Below, piece by piece: positions 41,133 to 50,286 of a stretch of 64,000 nucleotides of DNA. Within the stretch, counting starts at the first letter, position 1; each line of letters opens with the position of its first letter. This stretch comes from a virus: positions 1 to 64,000 of the IMG/VR virus record IMGVR_UViG_3300010883_000017; one strand, given 5' to 3'. The translations under genes were made by a program, and so were the position numbers. The notes beneath the pieces are model-generated. The model made no database searches. It saw nothing but the letters and a program-made list of their open reading frames with translations, and was not told where the DNA came from.

Positions 41133-44100
41133 GTGCCTGCGCAATTTCCTATGGACGATAGGCAGTTTCAGTCGTTTTTATACGGCGACGACTGCGAGGA
41201 GCTGCTTGATGCATATCCTTTTTACCCGTTGAATAGTCCTGGGATTCCGCTTCCTGGTTCAGACTTTATTGAAGAGGCACGCCGGCTTGGGGACGCTGCT
41301 CCGGAGACGGAGGGGCGCGGTAGCGCGGAGCGTCTTCTAGCCTCTGGTAAGTATTTGGACTATCTCTACTTGCGCGCCCTTTACGACGCGGACTTTAGTA
41401 TGTCTGTCGATGTAAAAGGTGTGCCGCGGCAAGCTAGCTTTGTGACGGGCCATCTATGGGGTGGCGCACCTGAGGAGGCTGGCCCGCGCGCGGCACGGGC
41501 GATGGTCATTGGGAAAATGGCTCCGAGTGACTGGGGGTCTTCGCGGATCACCGGCGATACTGAGCGTGGTCCGCGTTTTCTTGTTGGTAACGCTGGGTGT
41601 CTCATAGAAGATCGGATGAAAGCGCTCGGGGTACCAGAAAGCGAGTATCTTACTTGGTACGTTACTGCGCTGGTCAAGCATCAGAACTTGAACACTACTG
41701 GTAACTCCCTTCCGCAGGCGTGGATTAGAAATTGTGCGCCAATACTTGCTCAAGAGCTTCGACTAGTTAAGCCTGACTATATTCTCTGTTTTGGGACAGA
41801 GGCGAGTAAGCATCTTTTGGGCCCCAAAGGCGGCGTCGACCAGATGCGCGGTCGAATTGCTGAGTATAAGTTCGCGTGCCACGAACTCAACGAAGAGCCG
41901 GATTACCACACGGCAAAAGTTGTTACGGTTATTAATCCGGCGGCGGTGCTGCGTACTCCTGAGCGGCAGGACGAATTTGATATGGGGCTGCGGCGGTTCG
42001 GTGAGCTCGTAGCGGGTAATATCGTCGACGACCACGAGCACGATATTGATCATCGCATCGTTTACAAACAGCGGGAGCTTAAAAAGATTGTCGACGAGAT
42101 CCTCGCTGAAGATGGTGATGATTTAATCATTGCCGTGGATGCGGAGTGGCACGGGGGCAATCCCTGGGAGCCGGGGTCTTATCTGCGTACGGTACAGTTT
42201 TCCCATAAGGCTAAATTTGCTTGTTGTGTTGTGCTTAATGAGCAAGGCGGGCTTCCCGCATTTGTACCCTCTAAGGAAGCTGCAGTTAGCGAACTGCGGC
42301 GTTTGTTTGATGCGGACGGCAGTGGGAAGAACGTCCAAGTTGGCGGCCACTTCTTTCGTTCAGATATTCCTTGGATACATGAGAAGCTTGGGATAGATCT
42401 GCGCGAGCTTTATAGGCGTGGTTTTGATACTGCGCTCATGTGCCACGCCGTTAACGAGACAGCTCGGTTTAAGTTAGAGGATATCGCCGTCCGTTATACG
42501 ACGTGCCCGCGCTGGGATGTGGAGTTACAAACGTGGAAGAAGGACTACTGCACCGAGAATAAATTGAAGGACAAAGACCTGGAAGGTTACGGTGAGTGTC
42601 CTGATGCTGTTCTGTACCCTTATGGCGCGTATGATGCCGACGCTACCCGTCGCTTGGTTGACGTTTTTAACGAGCTGATGGAGCGCGACGTACATGGTAA
42701 TAACTGTGTAGCTGCGTATGAGATTAGTCATAACGCATCGCTGGGAGTTCTAGAGATGGAGCTCGCGGGTCTTGGTGTAGACATGGAGCGCGCAGAGGCG
42801 CTTATTAGTACGTTTTCAGAAGCGCGCACCGAGTTGCTAGAGCAGCTGCGTGTAGAGATTCACTGGCCTGATTTTAATCCTGCTTCTTCGCCACAGTGTC
42901 GGGCGTTGTTATTTGGTGATAAGTATGCCAAGAAAGTTTCTGGTGATGGGTACGTTAATGTGCGTCCAGAGGGCGCATTGACCCTTGAACTGGAGCCGAT
43001 TACTAGCACAGGGCAGCGCCCTCGTGCGTGGTCTGATGTGCTAACGAGTAACGATGCGGCGTTGTATACGCCCTCTACGAACGGCGAAACATTAGGAATT
43101 TTGGGACAACAACATCCTATTGCAGGCCGCGTTCGGGATATTAGGTTCTTAGAGCAGGTGTTGAAAACGGCGCTACGCCCCGCTGACGAGGCGGTTGATG
43201 GGGCAGCTCCTCAGTATTCTTCTGGTCTGTTGTCGCACGTTGGCGCAGACGGGCGGATTCGTACCCACTTGTTACAGACAATGGAGACGGGTCGGTTCAG
43301 CTCTAGTCGGCCGAACTTGCAAAACATAAGCAAGCGGCGAGAAGATGACTACCGTAGAATTTTAGGCGACAGTTACCTGTACCCGATCCGCACCGTGTTT
43401 ACCGCTAAGCCGGGTCATGTGTTTATAGAGGCGGATTACACAGGAGCGGAGCTTGCTGGGATTATGTGGATGTCGGGAGATCCTACGGGTATAGAACATG
43501 TTCGTCGAAACATGCTTCCCGAGGATCATGAAGATTACTATGACATACACAGTCAAGCAGCTGTGCGGGCGTTTAACCTAACCTGCGAACCGACTAAGCA
43601 TGGTTTGTACTCTGCGGGTCGTCCGGGTCTTCGTGTTGCCGCAAAAAATGTAAATTTCGGTATTCCTTATGGGCGAGGGCCGGCGGCTATCGCACGGCAA
43701 TGTCGAGAAGAGGGCGTGGACCTCGGAGAGGTAGAGGCGCAGCTTCTTATTGACAACTACTTTGAAACGTATCCAAAGACGAAAACGTTTTTGGCGGATT
43801 GCCGTGCGCGGGTGTCTGACCCTGGTTGGATGTGTAATACGTTTGGTAGGTACCGTCGTTTCCATAAATCTGAAGAGCGATCGGTGGTTGCCGACCAAGA
43901 GCGACAAGCGCAGAATTTTCCTATTCAATCACTTGTTGCTGATGCTACGAGCATAGCTATCGCTAATTTGTACGAGTATCGCGAGCAAAATCCTCGCGTT
44001 GCATACGATATTGTATTGCAGATACATGACGCGGTGCTTTTAGAGGTGCCGGTAGAGTGGGTGGAGGTAGTCTGTGATGAGGTGTTGCCTTATTGCATGA

Positions 44101-44264
44101 CAGAATTAATTCCTGTGACTCCGTCTGATTTATCTGGCGCCCCCCTGAGTGGTGAGCAGCAAACTTATAGACTCGTGGGAGACCACGATATCTCTGTTCA
44201 TTGGGGTATTTCATTGACAGCAGAAACGGCACGGGAGTTAGGTATTCCGCCTCGTCTTCTTTAG
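41133..44264 (+). CDS. polA: UDG-like domain fused to family A DNA polymerase
   Basis: The 1043-residue protein has three parts. About 115-300 resembles family-4 uracil-DNA glycosylase: GKMAPSDWG, GPRFLVGNAGCLI, WYVTALVKHQNL, DYILCFGTEASKHLLG and VINPAAVLR. About 325-510 is the 3'-5' exonuclease (AVDAEWHGG near 335; GAYDADATRRL). About 600-1043 is the polymerase: RFSSSRPNLQNISKR, EADYTGAELAGIMW (near 766), KNVNFGIPYGRG (near 838) and QIHDAVLLE (near 963). The glycosylase motif that usually holds His-Pro reads Asn-Pro, so it may bind uracil rather than cut it. GTG 41133 is used. Confidence 0.9.
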   Translation: MPAQFPMDDRQFQSFLYGDDCEELLDAYPFYPLNSPGIPLPGSDFIEEARRLGDAAPETEGRGSAERLLASGKYLDYLYLRALYDADFSMSVDVKGVPRQASFVTGHLWGGAPEEAGPRAARAMVIGKMAPSDWGSSRITGDTERGPRFLVGNAGCLIEDRMKALGVPESEYLTWYVTALVKHQNLNTTGNSLPQAWIRNCAPILAQELRLVKPDYILCFGTEASKHLLGPKGGVDQMRGRIAEYKFACHELNEEPDYHTAKVVTVINPAAVLRTPERQDEFDMGLRRFGELVAGNIVDDHEHDIDHRIVYKQRELKKIVDEILAEDGDDLIIAVDAEWHGGNPWEPGSYLRTVQFSHKAKFACCVVLNEQGGLPAFVPSKEAAVSELRRLFDADGSGKNVQVGGHFFRSDIPWIHEKLGIDLRELYRRGFDTALMCHAVNETARFKLEDIAVRYTTCPRWDVELQTWKKDYCTENKLKDKDLEGYGECPDAVLYPYGAYDADATRRLVDVFNELMERDVHGNNCVAAYEISHNASLGVLEMELAGLGVDMERAEALISTFSEARTELLEQLRVEIHWPDFNPASSPQCRALLFGDKYAKKVSGDGYVNVRPEGALTLELEPITSTGQRPRAWSDVLTSNDAALYTPSTNGETLGILGQQHPIAGRVRDIRFLEQVLKTALRPADEAVDGAAPQYSSGLLSHVGADGRIRTHLLQTMETGRFSSSRPNLQNISKRREDDYRRILGDSYLYPIRTVFTAKPGHVFIEADYTGAELAGIMWMSGDPTGIEHVRRNMLPEDHEDYYDIHSQAAVRAFNLTCEPTKHGLYSAGRPGLRVAAKNVNFGIPYGRGPAAIARQCREEGVDLGEVEAQLLIDNYFETYPKTKTFLADCRARVSDPGWMCNTFGRYRRFHKSEERSVVADQERQAQNFPIQSLVADATSIAIANLYEYREQNPRVAYDIVLQIHDAVLLEVPVEWVEVVCDEVLPYCMTELIPVTPSDLSGAPLSGEQQTYRLVGDHDISVHWGISLTAETARELGIPPRLL

Positions 44265-44297
44265 TATTTTTTGCTGTGATTACTGACCCACATATGC

Positions 44298-44325
44298 TTG
44301 TGGTCCTGCAATTCTGTGTTAGAAT
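44298..44325 (+). promoter_or_regulatory. Candidate sigma-70 promoter upstream of the ssDNA-binding candidate
   Basis: TTGTGG (44298-44303), a 16-base spacer and TAGAAT (44320-44325) form a good promoter match about 55 bases before ATG 44381. An inverted repeat GCAATTCT (44308-44315) with AGAATTGC (44321-44328) overlaps the spacer and -10 box. The repeat could be an operator or a hairpin. Confidence 0.5.
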
Positions 44326-44380
44326 TGCATTGACCAATAACCGACTTTGTTTTAACCAATTTGTGAAAGTGAGGCTGAAG

Positions 44381-45664
44381 ATGGCACATAGTGCACGTAG
44401 AGGAACGACTAGTTCGAGGTATTCTTTTAAGGCGCATGGAAGTGCATCAAGGAAGCAAGGGCGCCTTGGTGATTACGTTCTGAAACCTAACAACGGAACG
44501 GAAGCCTGGTCGCCGTCGTGGAACCATACCACGACTGTCTTTCGACCCTTCCCAGTACCGTCTGCGGAAGATCCCGCACAGTTGTGTGGGTTTAAGTTGT
44601 CTGATGATCCTGATGATTGGGATGATTGGATTCGCGGATACCCTGCGGCACGTAACTGGGGCGACCCCGGTATTACTTTTCTTTTGTACGATCCTACAGA
44701 GGACATTAACCCCGAAGAGCACCCTGCGTGGGTTCTTTTTCGTTGTGTAGATGGCCGTGTGTCAGCGGGACAAGCTCCAGCACACTGGCAATCACTTTTG
44801 CAAGGCGGTCAAGGTCGCAGCGCGATGTTGCGAGCCCCGCAAGACTTGTATGTGATGCAAGGTGCGTTGCTAGAGCAGCGAAGTAAGCCGTATGATCCGC
44901 CACGTGGTGGGTCTCCCGACGATGATTTGCTCATCTTGGAGTGTACCCGTTCCGTTATTCAAGAGATGGCTCCGCAGCTTAACGAGATCGATTTTGATCT
45001 TGTTTCTCTTGAAGCAGGCAGTGGCGGGCTGCTTCAGATTTATCAGGTGGGCGGCGCAGCAGATCCTGCTCAGGCGTCTGCTAGTGGTTTTGGCGGCCGA
45101 CGCGCTGGCCTCTCTAGCCGTAGTGAAGATCGCAAGATTGGCTACGGTGTGCAGGTTATTCGTGAATGGAACGGCGTGTCGGGTGATCTTTCCGGCGTTG
45201 CTGATATGGTGCAGGCTAAGGTGAAACCGTGGGAAGAGGTTCTGCGTATTCTTCCTATTGAAGAGCAGGCGCATCTTCTGGCTAAGCACTTTCCTGCCGA
45301 TGTTATCTGGGAAGCGTTTGCTGACCATCGGTATGAGGGTTGGATTCCGGAGCACGTTGAGCGGGCTATTAATCAGCCGGTTAGTGTGGCGTCTCCAGGT
45401 GTTCCGCCAGAGACTCCTTCGCAAGCACCTCCGGCTCCCGCTGCGGGTCTCGCCTCTGGTTGGGGCGCAGAACGCGCGGACGCAGGCGCTGGGGCTGCTG
45501 TTGATCCGTTGGCACGGCCTACAGGCCCTGCAGAGGTGGATCCTACCGTTCCTGAGGGGCTTCCAGTGGATGATATTGCTTCGGCAATGGCAACCCCCAC
45601 GGAAGAGTCCCGGACCCGTGCCGATATTGTGGCGGAGGCGCGCAAGGCCGTTAGTGACGAGTAA
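44381..45664 (+). CDS. Candidate single-stranded-DNA-binding protein, 427 aa
   Basis: The protein has a basic N-terminus (AHSARRGTTSSRYSFKAHGS), an aromatic-rich core and a long Ala/Pro/Gly-rich C-terminal region ending in acidic residues, like the acidic tail of T4 gp32. It lies between the DNA polymerase and the recombinase and has its own promoter candidate, both as expected for an abundant ssDNA-binding protein. No diagnostic OB-fold motif was recognised, so this is inference from position and composition. Confidence 0.45.
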   Translation: MAHSARRGTTSSRYSFKAHGSASRKQGRLGDYVLKPNNGTEAWSPSWNHTTTVFRPFPVPSAEDPAQLCGFKLSDDPDDWDDWIRGYPAARNWGDPGITFLLYDPTEDINPEEHPAWVLFRCVDGRVSAGQAPAHWQSLLQGGQGRSAMLRAPQDLYVMQGALLEQRSKPYDPPRGGSPDDDLLILECTRSVIQEMAPQLNEIDFDLVSLEAGSGGLLQIYQVGGAADPAQASASGFGGRRAGLSSRSEDRKIGYGVQVIREWNGVSGDLSGVADMVQAKVKPWEEVLRILPIEEQAHLLAKHFPADVIWEAFADHRYEGWIPEHVERAINQPVSVASPGVPPETPSQAPPAPAAGLASGWGAERADAGAGAAVDPLARPTGPAEVDPTVPEGLPVDDIASAMATPTEESRTRADIVAEARKAVSDE

Positions 45665-45678
45665 GTAGTGTTGTGTAG

Positions 45679-45749
45679 TCGGCGGGGGGAGGGTGTTGGC
45701 CACCTGTCTAGGTGTGGCCCCGCTTAATCCCCCCTGCCGATTTTTTTTT
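45679..45749 (+). terminator. Strong intrinsic terminator
   Basis: TCGGC plus six G (45679-45689) pair with six C plus TGCCGA (45729-45740), enclosing a smaller GGCCAC/GTGGCC hairpin, followed by nine T. It would end the transcript from the 44298 promoter. Confidence 0.85.
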
Positions 45750-45765
45750 AGGAGTGTGATTGGAA

Positions 45766-47154
45766 ATGGCAAAGAAGAAGGTACGACCGAGTTCAGAAGA
45801 AACGCATGGTGCTACAGTTGATGCCATGATGGAGGGGTTGCACGAGTCTCTTGCAAAAGAACTCGGCAGCGACCGCGTACGAAGTCAGGACGAGATTACA
45901 CGGAGGATGATTGGTATTCCGCTGCCGGCGTTGGCCTTTCGGTATCTCATACAGCAGGACGTGTTGCCGCTAGGTAGGATTATCACGATTAATGGTTTGG
46001 AGAGCTCATGTAAGAGCTCGTTGATGTATGAGATCATGCGTTGGCACATGGTGTACGGCGGTATGTCATTGCTGCTGGAGAATGAGTCTAAAGACTCTCC
46101 TGATATCCGTCAGGGTGTTTGGGATCATAACGACGATTTTCTTAATAAGAAGTCTCGTGTTGTTCAGACGCTCTACTTAGATGATTGGCAGAACGGACTA
46201 ACGCGGGGGCTCTCTGCTTGTCAGGATATGATGACAGCGCGAGGCGGCCCTGGGCGGAGTGTTCCTGTTGTATTCGGCGTGGATAGTCTTACATCTAAGA
46301 TGTCTGAAGAGGGCGCAAAGAAGGTTGTTAAGACCGGGCACACCGAGCGAGGAGAGGGCCGTACTGTTGCGCTGAAGCTTACGGAGTATTTTCAGTGGCT
46401 TCCTAGTCAGCTTATTGACTGGCCATTTAGCGTTGTATGTATCCAGCACTTGAAGAAGACTAAGGATCCGCGAACAGGGATGCTGATTCGTAATAAGCCG
46501 GGCGGGGCTCATGTAGCTTTCATGGAGACGTTCGAGTTTGAGATGGCGCGCGGCCGAGACATCCAGCACGTGGATGATGGCGGTGTGAATCTTACTATAG
46601 AGACTCGTAAGAACTCCCTCGGCCCTGCACGGATTAAGATCGACGTGATCTTCAGGTGGTGGTGGGAAGACGACCCTGTTACTGGTGTGCGCACTCAAAA
46701 GCATGTCTTTGATTGGGACGATGCGTCTATGAATATGCTTATCAAACTTGCAAAGGATAAGAAGACGATCTGGAAGCGGGTCATTGAAGTAGTTGATCTG
46801 CACCCAAAGATTTCTTTACGGCAAGTGTGGTCGCGGGAGCTGGGCATTCCAGAGGACTCACCGTTGTCTTACGCTGAAGCCTATAGGATTATCGAGCGCG
46901 ATCGTCCAGATATTCTTCTGGAGTTGTACAGGATCTTAGGGATCAGGCAACGTAGGCAGCTTAGTTATGGGCAAGATTACTTGAGCCTTGTTAATTCTGA
47001 AGATGCTAGTCCTATGGGCGGTATGCCAGCACCCACGCTTTACCTTCCACCGCGGGTTGACTCAGGGGCGGTTGCCGCAGAGCTTACTGATAAAGTATTG
47101 CCTGACGAGCCCGAGGTTGTGTACGAAGCGGAGGAGGATATCGGGCCTGTATGA
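45766..47154 (+). CDS. uvsX: UvsX/RecA-like recombinase
   Basis: The 462-residue protein has a Walker A GRIITINGLESSCKSSLMYE, Walker B VPVVFGVDSLTSK and RecA-fold spacing. The loop reads ESSCKSS rather than ESSGKTT of RecA, closer to phage UvsX. The C-terminal part (about 320-462) is phage-specific and ends acidic. It would carry out strand invasion with SbcCD and the SF2 helicase. ATG 45766 follows AGGAG; TTG 45760 is possible. Confidence 0.8.
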   Translation: MAKKKVRPSSEETHGATVDAMMEGLHESLAKELGSDRVRSQDEITRRMIGIPLPALAFRYLIQQDVLPLGRIITINGLESSCKSSLMYEIMRWHMVYGGMSLLLENESKDSPDIRQGVWDHNDDFLNKKSRVVQTLYLDDWQNGLTRGLSACQDMMTARGGPGRSVPVVFGVDSLTSKMSEEGAKKVVKTGHTERGEGRTVALKLTEYFQWLPSQLIDWPFSVVCIQHLKKTKDPRTGMLIRNKPGGAHVAFMETFEFEMARGRDIQHVDDGGVNLTIETRKNSLGPARIKIDVIFRWWWEDDPVTGVRTQKHVFDWDDASMNMLIKLAKDKKTIWKRVIEVVDLHPKISLRQVWSRELGIPEDSPLSYAEAYRIIERDRPDILLELYRILGIRQRRQLSYGQDYLSLVNSEDASPMGGMPAPTLYLPPRVDSGAVAAELTDKVLPDEPEVVYEAEEDIGPV

Positions 47155-47693
47155 GTACGTTTAGCTGGGATGATACGGGATTTGAAGAGGACCCGGACGC
47201 GCCTTTCGCACAAGCTGAGGACACTGCTGTACGTAAAGTTCTCCGTAAAATGGGGAATGAGTCAGCAATTCAGAGTTTGCGCCATAGATGTAGAGAAGTC
47301 ACGGGGAGCGATCTTTTGACCTTCCCGTGGTTTCACGAAGAGTATCCTACGTGGCCTATCCTTTTGGGTGTTGCTCGTGTTAGGCATATCCGTCCCATCC
47401 CGTGGGGACAGGTAATGAAGAACTTCACGAAAACACCAATGTTCAAGGCCTTTGAAAACTTTACTGAGGATGTGGGGGTCAACGTCCGTGAAGAGAGCGC
47501 GGGTGTTATTTTTATGAGTCCTGGGCACACTACTATGGTGCTTCACAATTACCCGCGCGATGATGAATATGTGGCGCGAGGTAAAGAATGGACTAGAATT
47601 ACGAGACCCATGGGGAACATGACTCCTCGTGTTATTTATACGTTAGAGCCGTTGGACGCGCTCTTATACTTCGTCGACAAGGAGTTTGAGTGA
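47151..47693 (+). CDS. Unknown protein, 180 aa
   Basis: The start overlaps the recombinase stop by four bases. It has an acidic N-terminus and segments YPTWPILLGVARVRHIRPIP and TMVLHNYPRDDEYVARGKEW. No family recognised; cotranscribed with the recombinase. Confidence 0.5.
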   Translation: MSTFSWDDTGFEEDPDAPFAQAEDTAVRKVLRKMGNESAIQSLRHRCREVTGSDLLTFPWFHEEYPTWPILLGVARVRHIRPIPWGQVMKNFTKTPMFKAFENFTEDVGVNVREESAGVIFMSPGHTTMVLHNYPRDDEYVARGKEWTRITRPMGNMTPRVIYTLEPLDALLYFVDKEFE

Positions 47694-48838
47694 CTTTGAT
47701 TGATGTGCCCAAGTTATACGTGCCTCCAGCGCTCTGTGAGTTTTCAGACAAGCAGCGCCTGGACAAGCGCCTCAGGGAGGTTGATGAGAACACTTTAGTT
47801 CGCCCTCCGATATCTCCCGACGAAATCACGCTTGATGCTGATGGGCGTACTATTGCGGGCGGGTACCGGTACACTGTCAATGCTTTTGATACTGTGGCGC
47901 GAACTCTGGCGCCTGGGCTTTCCACGCTGGTTCCCAATCTAGCAGGTGAGAATCAGCGGTCTCGGCGCAAGGAAGAGCAGAAGTCTTTTTCAGAAGCGCT
48001 ATCCGTTTTTAATGCTGTAGCGGTGGCGCGGTTTGATGCGGAGATTTCCCAGTGCCAGTTCGTTTTCAATGAAGGAGAGAAGCTTATCGAGGGGGTCCTG
48101 GGCCCAAAGACAAAGTATCTTGATAACTCTCTCTTTTTTCAGTTAATAGATGAAACGCTGGTAGCAACGTTCGGGGACGAGGTTGAATTTTATTGCGCGC
48201 ACGTAGCGGGGCGCAGGTTGCTACTACGTTATTGTAGATCTGCTGCCTTGTGTACGCTTGGCCCAGAGAATGATCAAACACATTTCATTCATAGGGGTTA
48301 TCATTTTAGTAATTCAGAGAGTGGTGACGCCAGCGTGCGCGCGGCTCCGTTGTATGTAAACCCAGAGAGCGGGCATGCTTGCCTGGGGCGTTTTGCTAAG
48401 GCTAAGACGCGTATGATTCACGCAGGAAGGGAATTTCGAGCACGGCTTAACAGCTTGTTATCTGCCGCCATCACCAATGACGGGGATGACACAGTTTTTG
48501 TTAATAAACTGCGCGAGTTGCAAGGCTATTCGTTAGAATTGCCTTCTCCTGCGCATGAGTCGTTTGATGATTGTTTGGTGCAATTGGTTGGCGTTGTTTC
48601 CAAGTATGGAACAATAACAAATAGTCTTGCGCAAAAAATAGTAGAGCACGCGGTATACACAGGAGCGTTCCCGACGGGGGATTCCCAGTACCGTGCGCTT
48701 CGAGATTCACAGGTAACAAAGAGAACTGAGTATGACGTTTACTGTGCGGTGACCGCTGAAGCAAAAAAGCTACCAATTCGTCAAAGGGAATCGGTGGAAC
48801 AAGCTGCATTTGATTATTTATTTGATGACAATCGTTAA
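47690..48838 (+). CDS. DUF932-like protein, 382 aa
   Basis: GTG 47690 overlaps the previous gene by four bases. The central pattern HRGYHFSNSESGDASVRAAPLYVNPESG resembles DUF932 (GfxxxNSExGxxxlxlxp), found near replication genes in phages and plasmids. The C-terminal half is helical. Function of the family is unknown. Confidence 0.4.
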   Translation: MTLIDVPKLYVPPALCEFSDKQRLDKRLREVDENTLVRPPISPDEITLDADGRTIAGGYRYTVNAFDTVARTLAPGLSTLVPNLAGENQRSRRKEEQKSFSEALSVFNAVAVARFDAEISQCQFVFNEGEKLIEGVLGPKTKYLDNSLFFQLIDETLVATFGDEVEFYCAHVAGRRLLLRYCRSAALCTLGPENDQTHFIHRGYHFSNSESGDASVRAAPLYVNPESGHACLGRFAKAKTRMIHAGREFRARLNSLLSAAITNDGDDTVFVNKLRELQGYSLELPSPAHESFDDCLVQLVGVVSKYGTITNSLAQKIVEHAVYTGAFPTGDSQYRALRDSQVTKRTEYDVYCAVTAEAKKLPIRQRESVEQAAFDYLFDDNR

Positions 48839-48848
48839 GGAGAGATGC

Positions 48849-49760
48849 ATGTCTACAGCACTATCAGACCCGAAGAGGGCCAAGGAAGCCAAAAAAGCAC
48901 TTATTACTCGTAATAAAATTGTGTCGGATATGAATTCGGCATTGAACGATAAATACTGTGAGATGACTGCTCGTCTAGATGCAGTGATGGCTAGCGGTTT
49001 ACGTTTTTATCATTGGTTGGGAGGCGAGGTTAATGACGTAGTTAAGAACGTCGGTAATGTGTACGGGGCGGGCGCTATGAAAAAGATTGCGGAGGCCTGG
49101 ACAATGCATCCCAGCATGTTATACAAGTCTAAGGCTTTTAATGACGCTTACTCTGAAGAAGCGCTTGAACGTTTGTGTAATCTTAAGACCGAAGCTGGGA
49201 CCTTGATTGGCTGGGCGCATGTCATTCAGCTCATCGGTATTCCTGAGAAGGCACGACCGCGGATACAGGATAAGGTTATCGATGAGGCTATGACTGCTAA
49301 GGAGCTAGCCGCGCTTGTTAAAAAGCTCTACGGGCAGCGGGCATCTGGCGGCAGGCCACTCATGCGACCTAAAACTGTAAAGGCCGGCTTAGTGCAGTTG
49401 CGTACTGTATCGGCACAGTGGTTAAATCGTAACTCGGATATATGGAACAACCAGGACCACTCCTTATTTCAAGAATTGGAGGAAATGCCACCGGAAGAGC
49501 TCACACACGAGCTAGTTGATGAGTTGGAGCAGATTGCAGCGGGGCAAAGTTCTATGTCTAGCGCATGTGCTAGCAACGCAGAATCTGCAGCGCGCTTGAT
49601 GGATCAAGTTAAATCTGTGCTCCGAGAGCGAGATCAGGCGATTGCCGCGGTCATTAGGGAAGAACGGAGTCCATCCGAAGCTGCTGCACCTCCTGCCACG
49701 GGAACAAGCCCTCGCGCCACCGGGCGCGGCATGGCGAGCGGGAAGGCACCGCGTAGATGA
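48849..49760 (+). CDS. Unknown helical protein, 303 aa
   Basis: ATG 48849 follows AAGGAGAG. The protein is helical throughout, with HWLGGEVNDVVKNVGNVYG and MKKIAEAWTMHPSMLYKSKAF in the first third. A basic, Ala/Pro/Arg-rich tail follows. This resembles DUF3102-type proteins but the match is weak. Confidence 0.5.
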   Translation: MSTALSDPKRAKEAKKALITRNKIVSDMNSALNDKYCEMTARLDAVMASGLRFYHWLGGEVNDVVKNVGNVYGAGAMKKIAEAWTMHPSMLYKSKAFNDAYSEEALERLCNLKTEAGTLIGWAHVIQLIGIPEKARPRIQDKVIDEAMTAKELAALVKKLYGQRASGGRPLMRPKTVKAGLVQLRTVSAQWLNRNSDIWNNQDHSLFQELEEMPPEELTHELVDELEQIAAGQSSMSSACASNAESAARLMDQVKSVLRERDQAIAAVIREERSPSEAAAPPATGTSPRATGRGMASGKAPRR

Positions 49761-49800
49761 TTTTTTGTTTTTGTTTCACGTTTAAAAGGGAAGAAGGAAT

Positions 49801-50061
49801 ATGACTAATAGCATTACAAGTTGCCAAGCGAATGCACTGTTGGCTTTGCAGCGTGATCTTATGGGGTCGGGTCTTACAGTGACCGTAGGCGAGTGTGAGA
49901 CCTCTTGCACAACCCCTGCGGCCGCTACAAGGGTCGGCACTCGTACTAGGAAGGCGGCTACGCGGGCTACTACGGCGGACACGACGCCAAGAAGCGTCGC
50001 GGACGACCGCCGAAGGACGCAACTACGACCACGCCTACCGCGTCCGGGGCGCGGAAGATGA
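49801..50061 (+). CDS. Unknown protein, 86 aa, with a possible frameshift near its end
   Basis: The first ~45 residues look ordinary (SCQANALLALQRDLMGSGLTVTVG). From about position 49950 the sequence in this frame becomes Thr/Arg/Asp-rich low complexity, while the -1 frame over the same bases reads GYYGGHDAKKRRGRPPKD, a canonical AT-hook, and runs into the 50058-50201 ORF. Either the real protein uses a -1 frameshift, or there is an indel. ATG 49801 follows AAGGGAAGAAGGA. Confidence 0.45.
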   Translation: MTNSITSCQANALLALQRDLMGSGLTVTVGECETSCTTPAAATRVGTRTRKAATRATTADTTPRSVADDRRRTQLRPRLPRPGRGR

Positions 50062-50201
50062 GTAGCGCGGGCCGTCAGGCAATTGCCGAGTCGTCTGGAG
50101 CGTATCACGCTCGCATTAAAGAGCTGCGCGATGCCGAGCACCTTACGCTGAAACAGGCCCGGGCGCGGTACCAGGAATTGAAAGAGGACGGCACTCTCTA
50201 G
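50058..50201 (+). CDS. Unknown small protein, 47 aa (possible C-terminal part of an AT-hook protein)
   Basis: ATG 50058 lies in an ATGA overlap with the 49801 ORF stop and encodes a helical peptide SSAGRQAIAESSGAYHARIK. The same frame is open upstream to about 49950 with an AT-hook but has no start codon there. So it may be expressed alone by coupling or as the end of a frameshifted protein. Confidence 0.45.
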   Translation: MSSAGRQAIAESSGAYHARIKELRDAEHLTLKQARARYQELKEDGTL

Positions 50202-50286
50202 CGTTTTGTGTTCAAGGTTGAGGCGTATACGGCTGCCGGGGCGAATGGAGTCGCCCCTGGTGGTCGTTTTATTTTTGGGGCGTCCT

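Noticed and set aside
44870-45772. A 300-codon - strand ORF
   Set aside because: It is antisense to the ssDNA-binding candidate, which has the normal start, promoter and terminator. No start signal or recognisable motif on the - strand.
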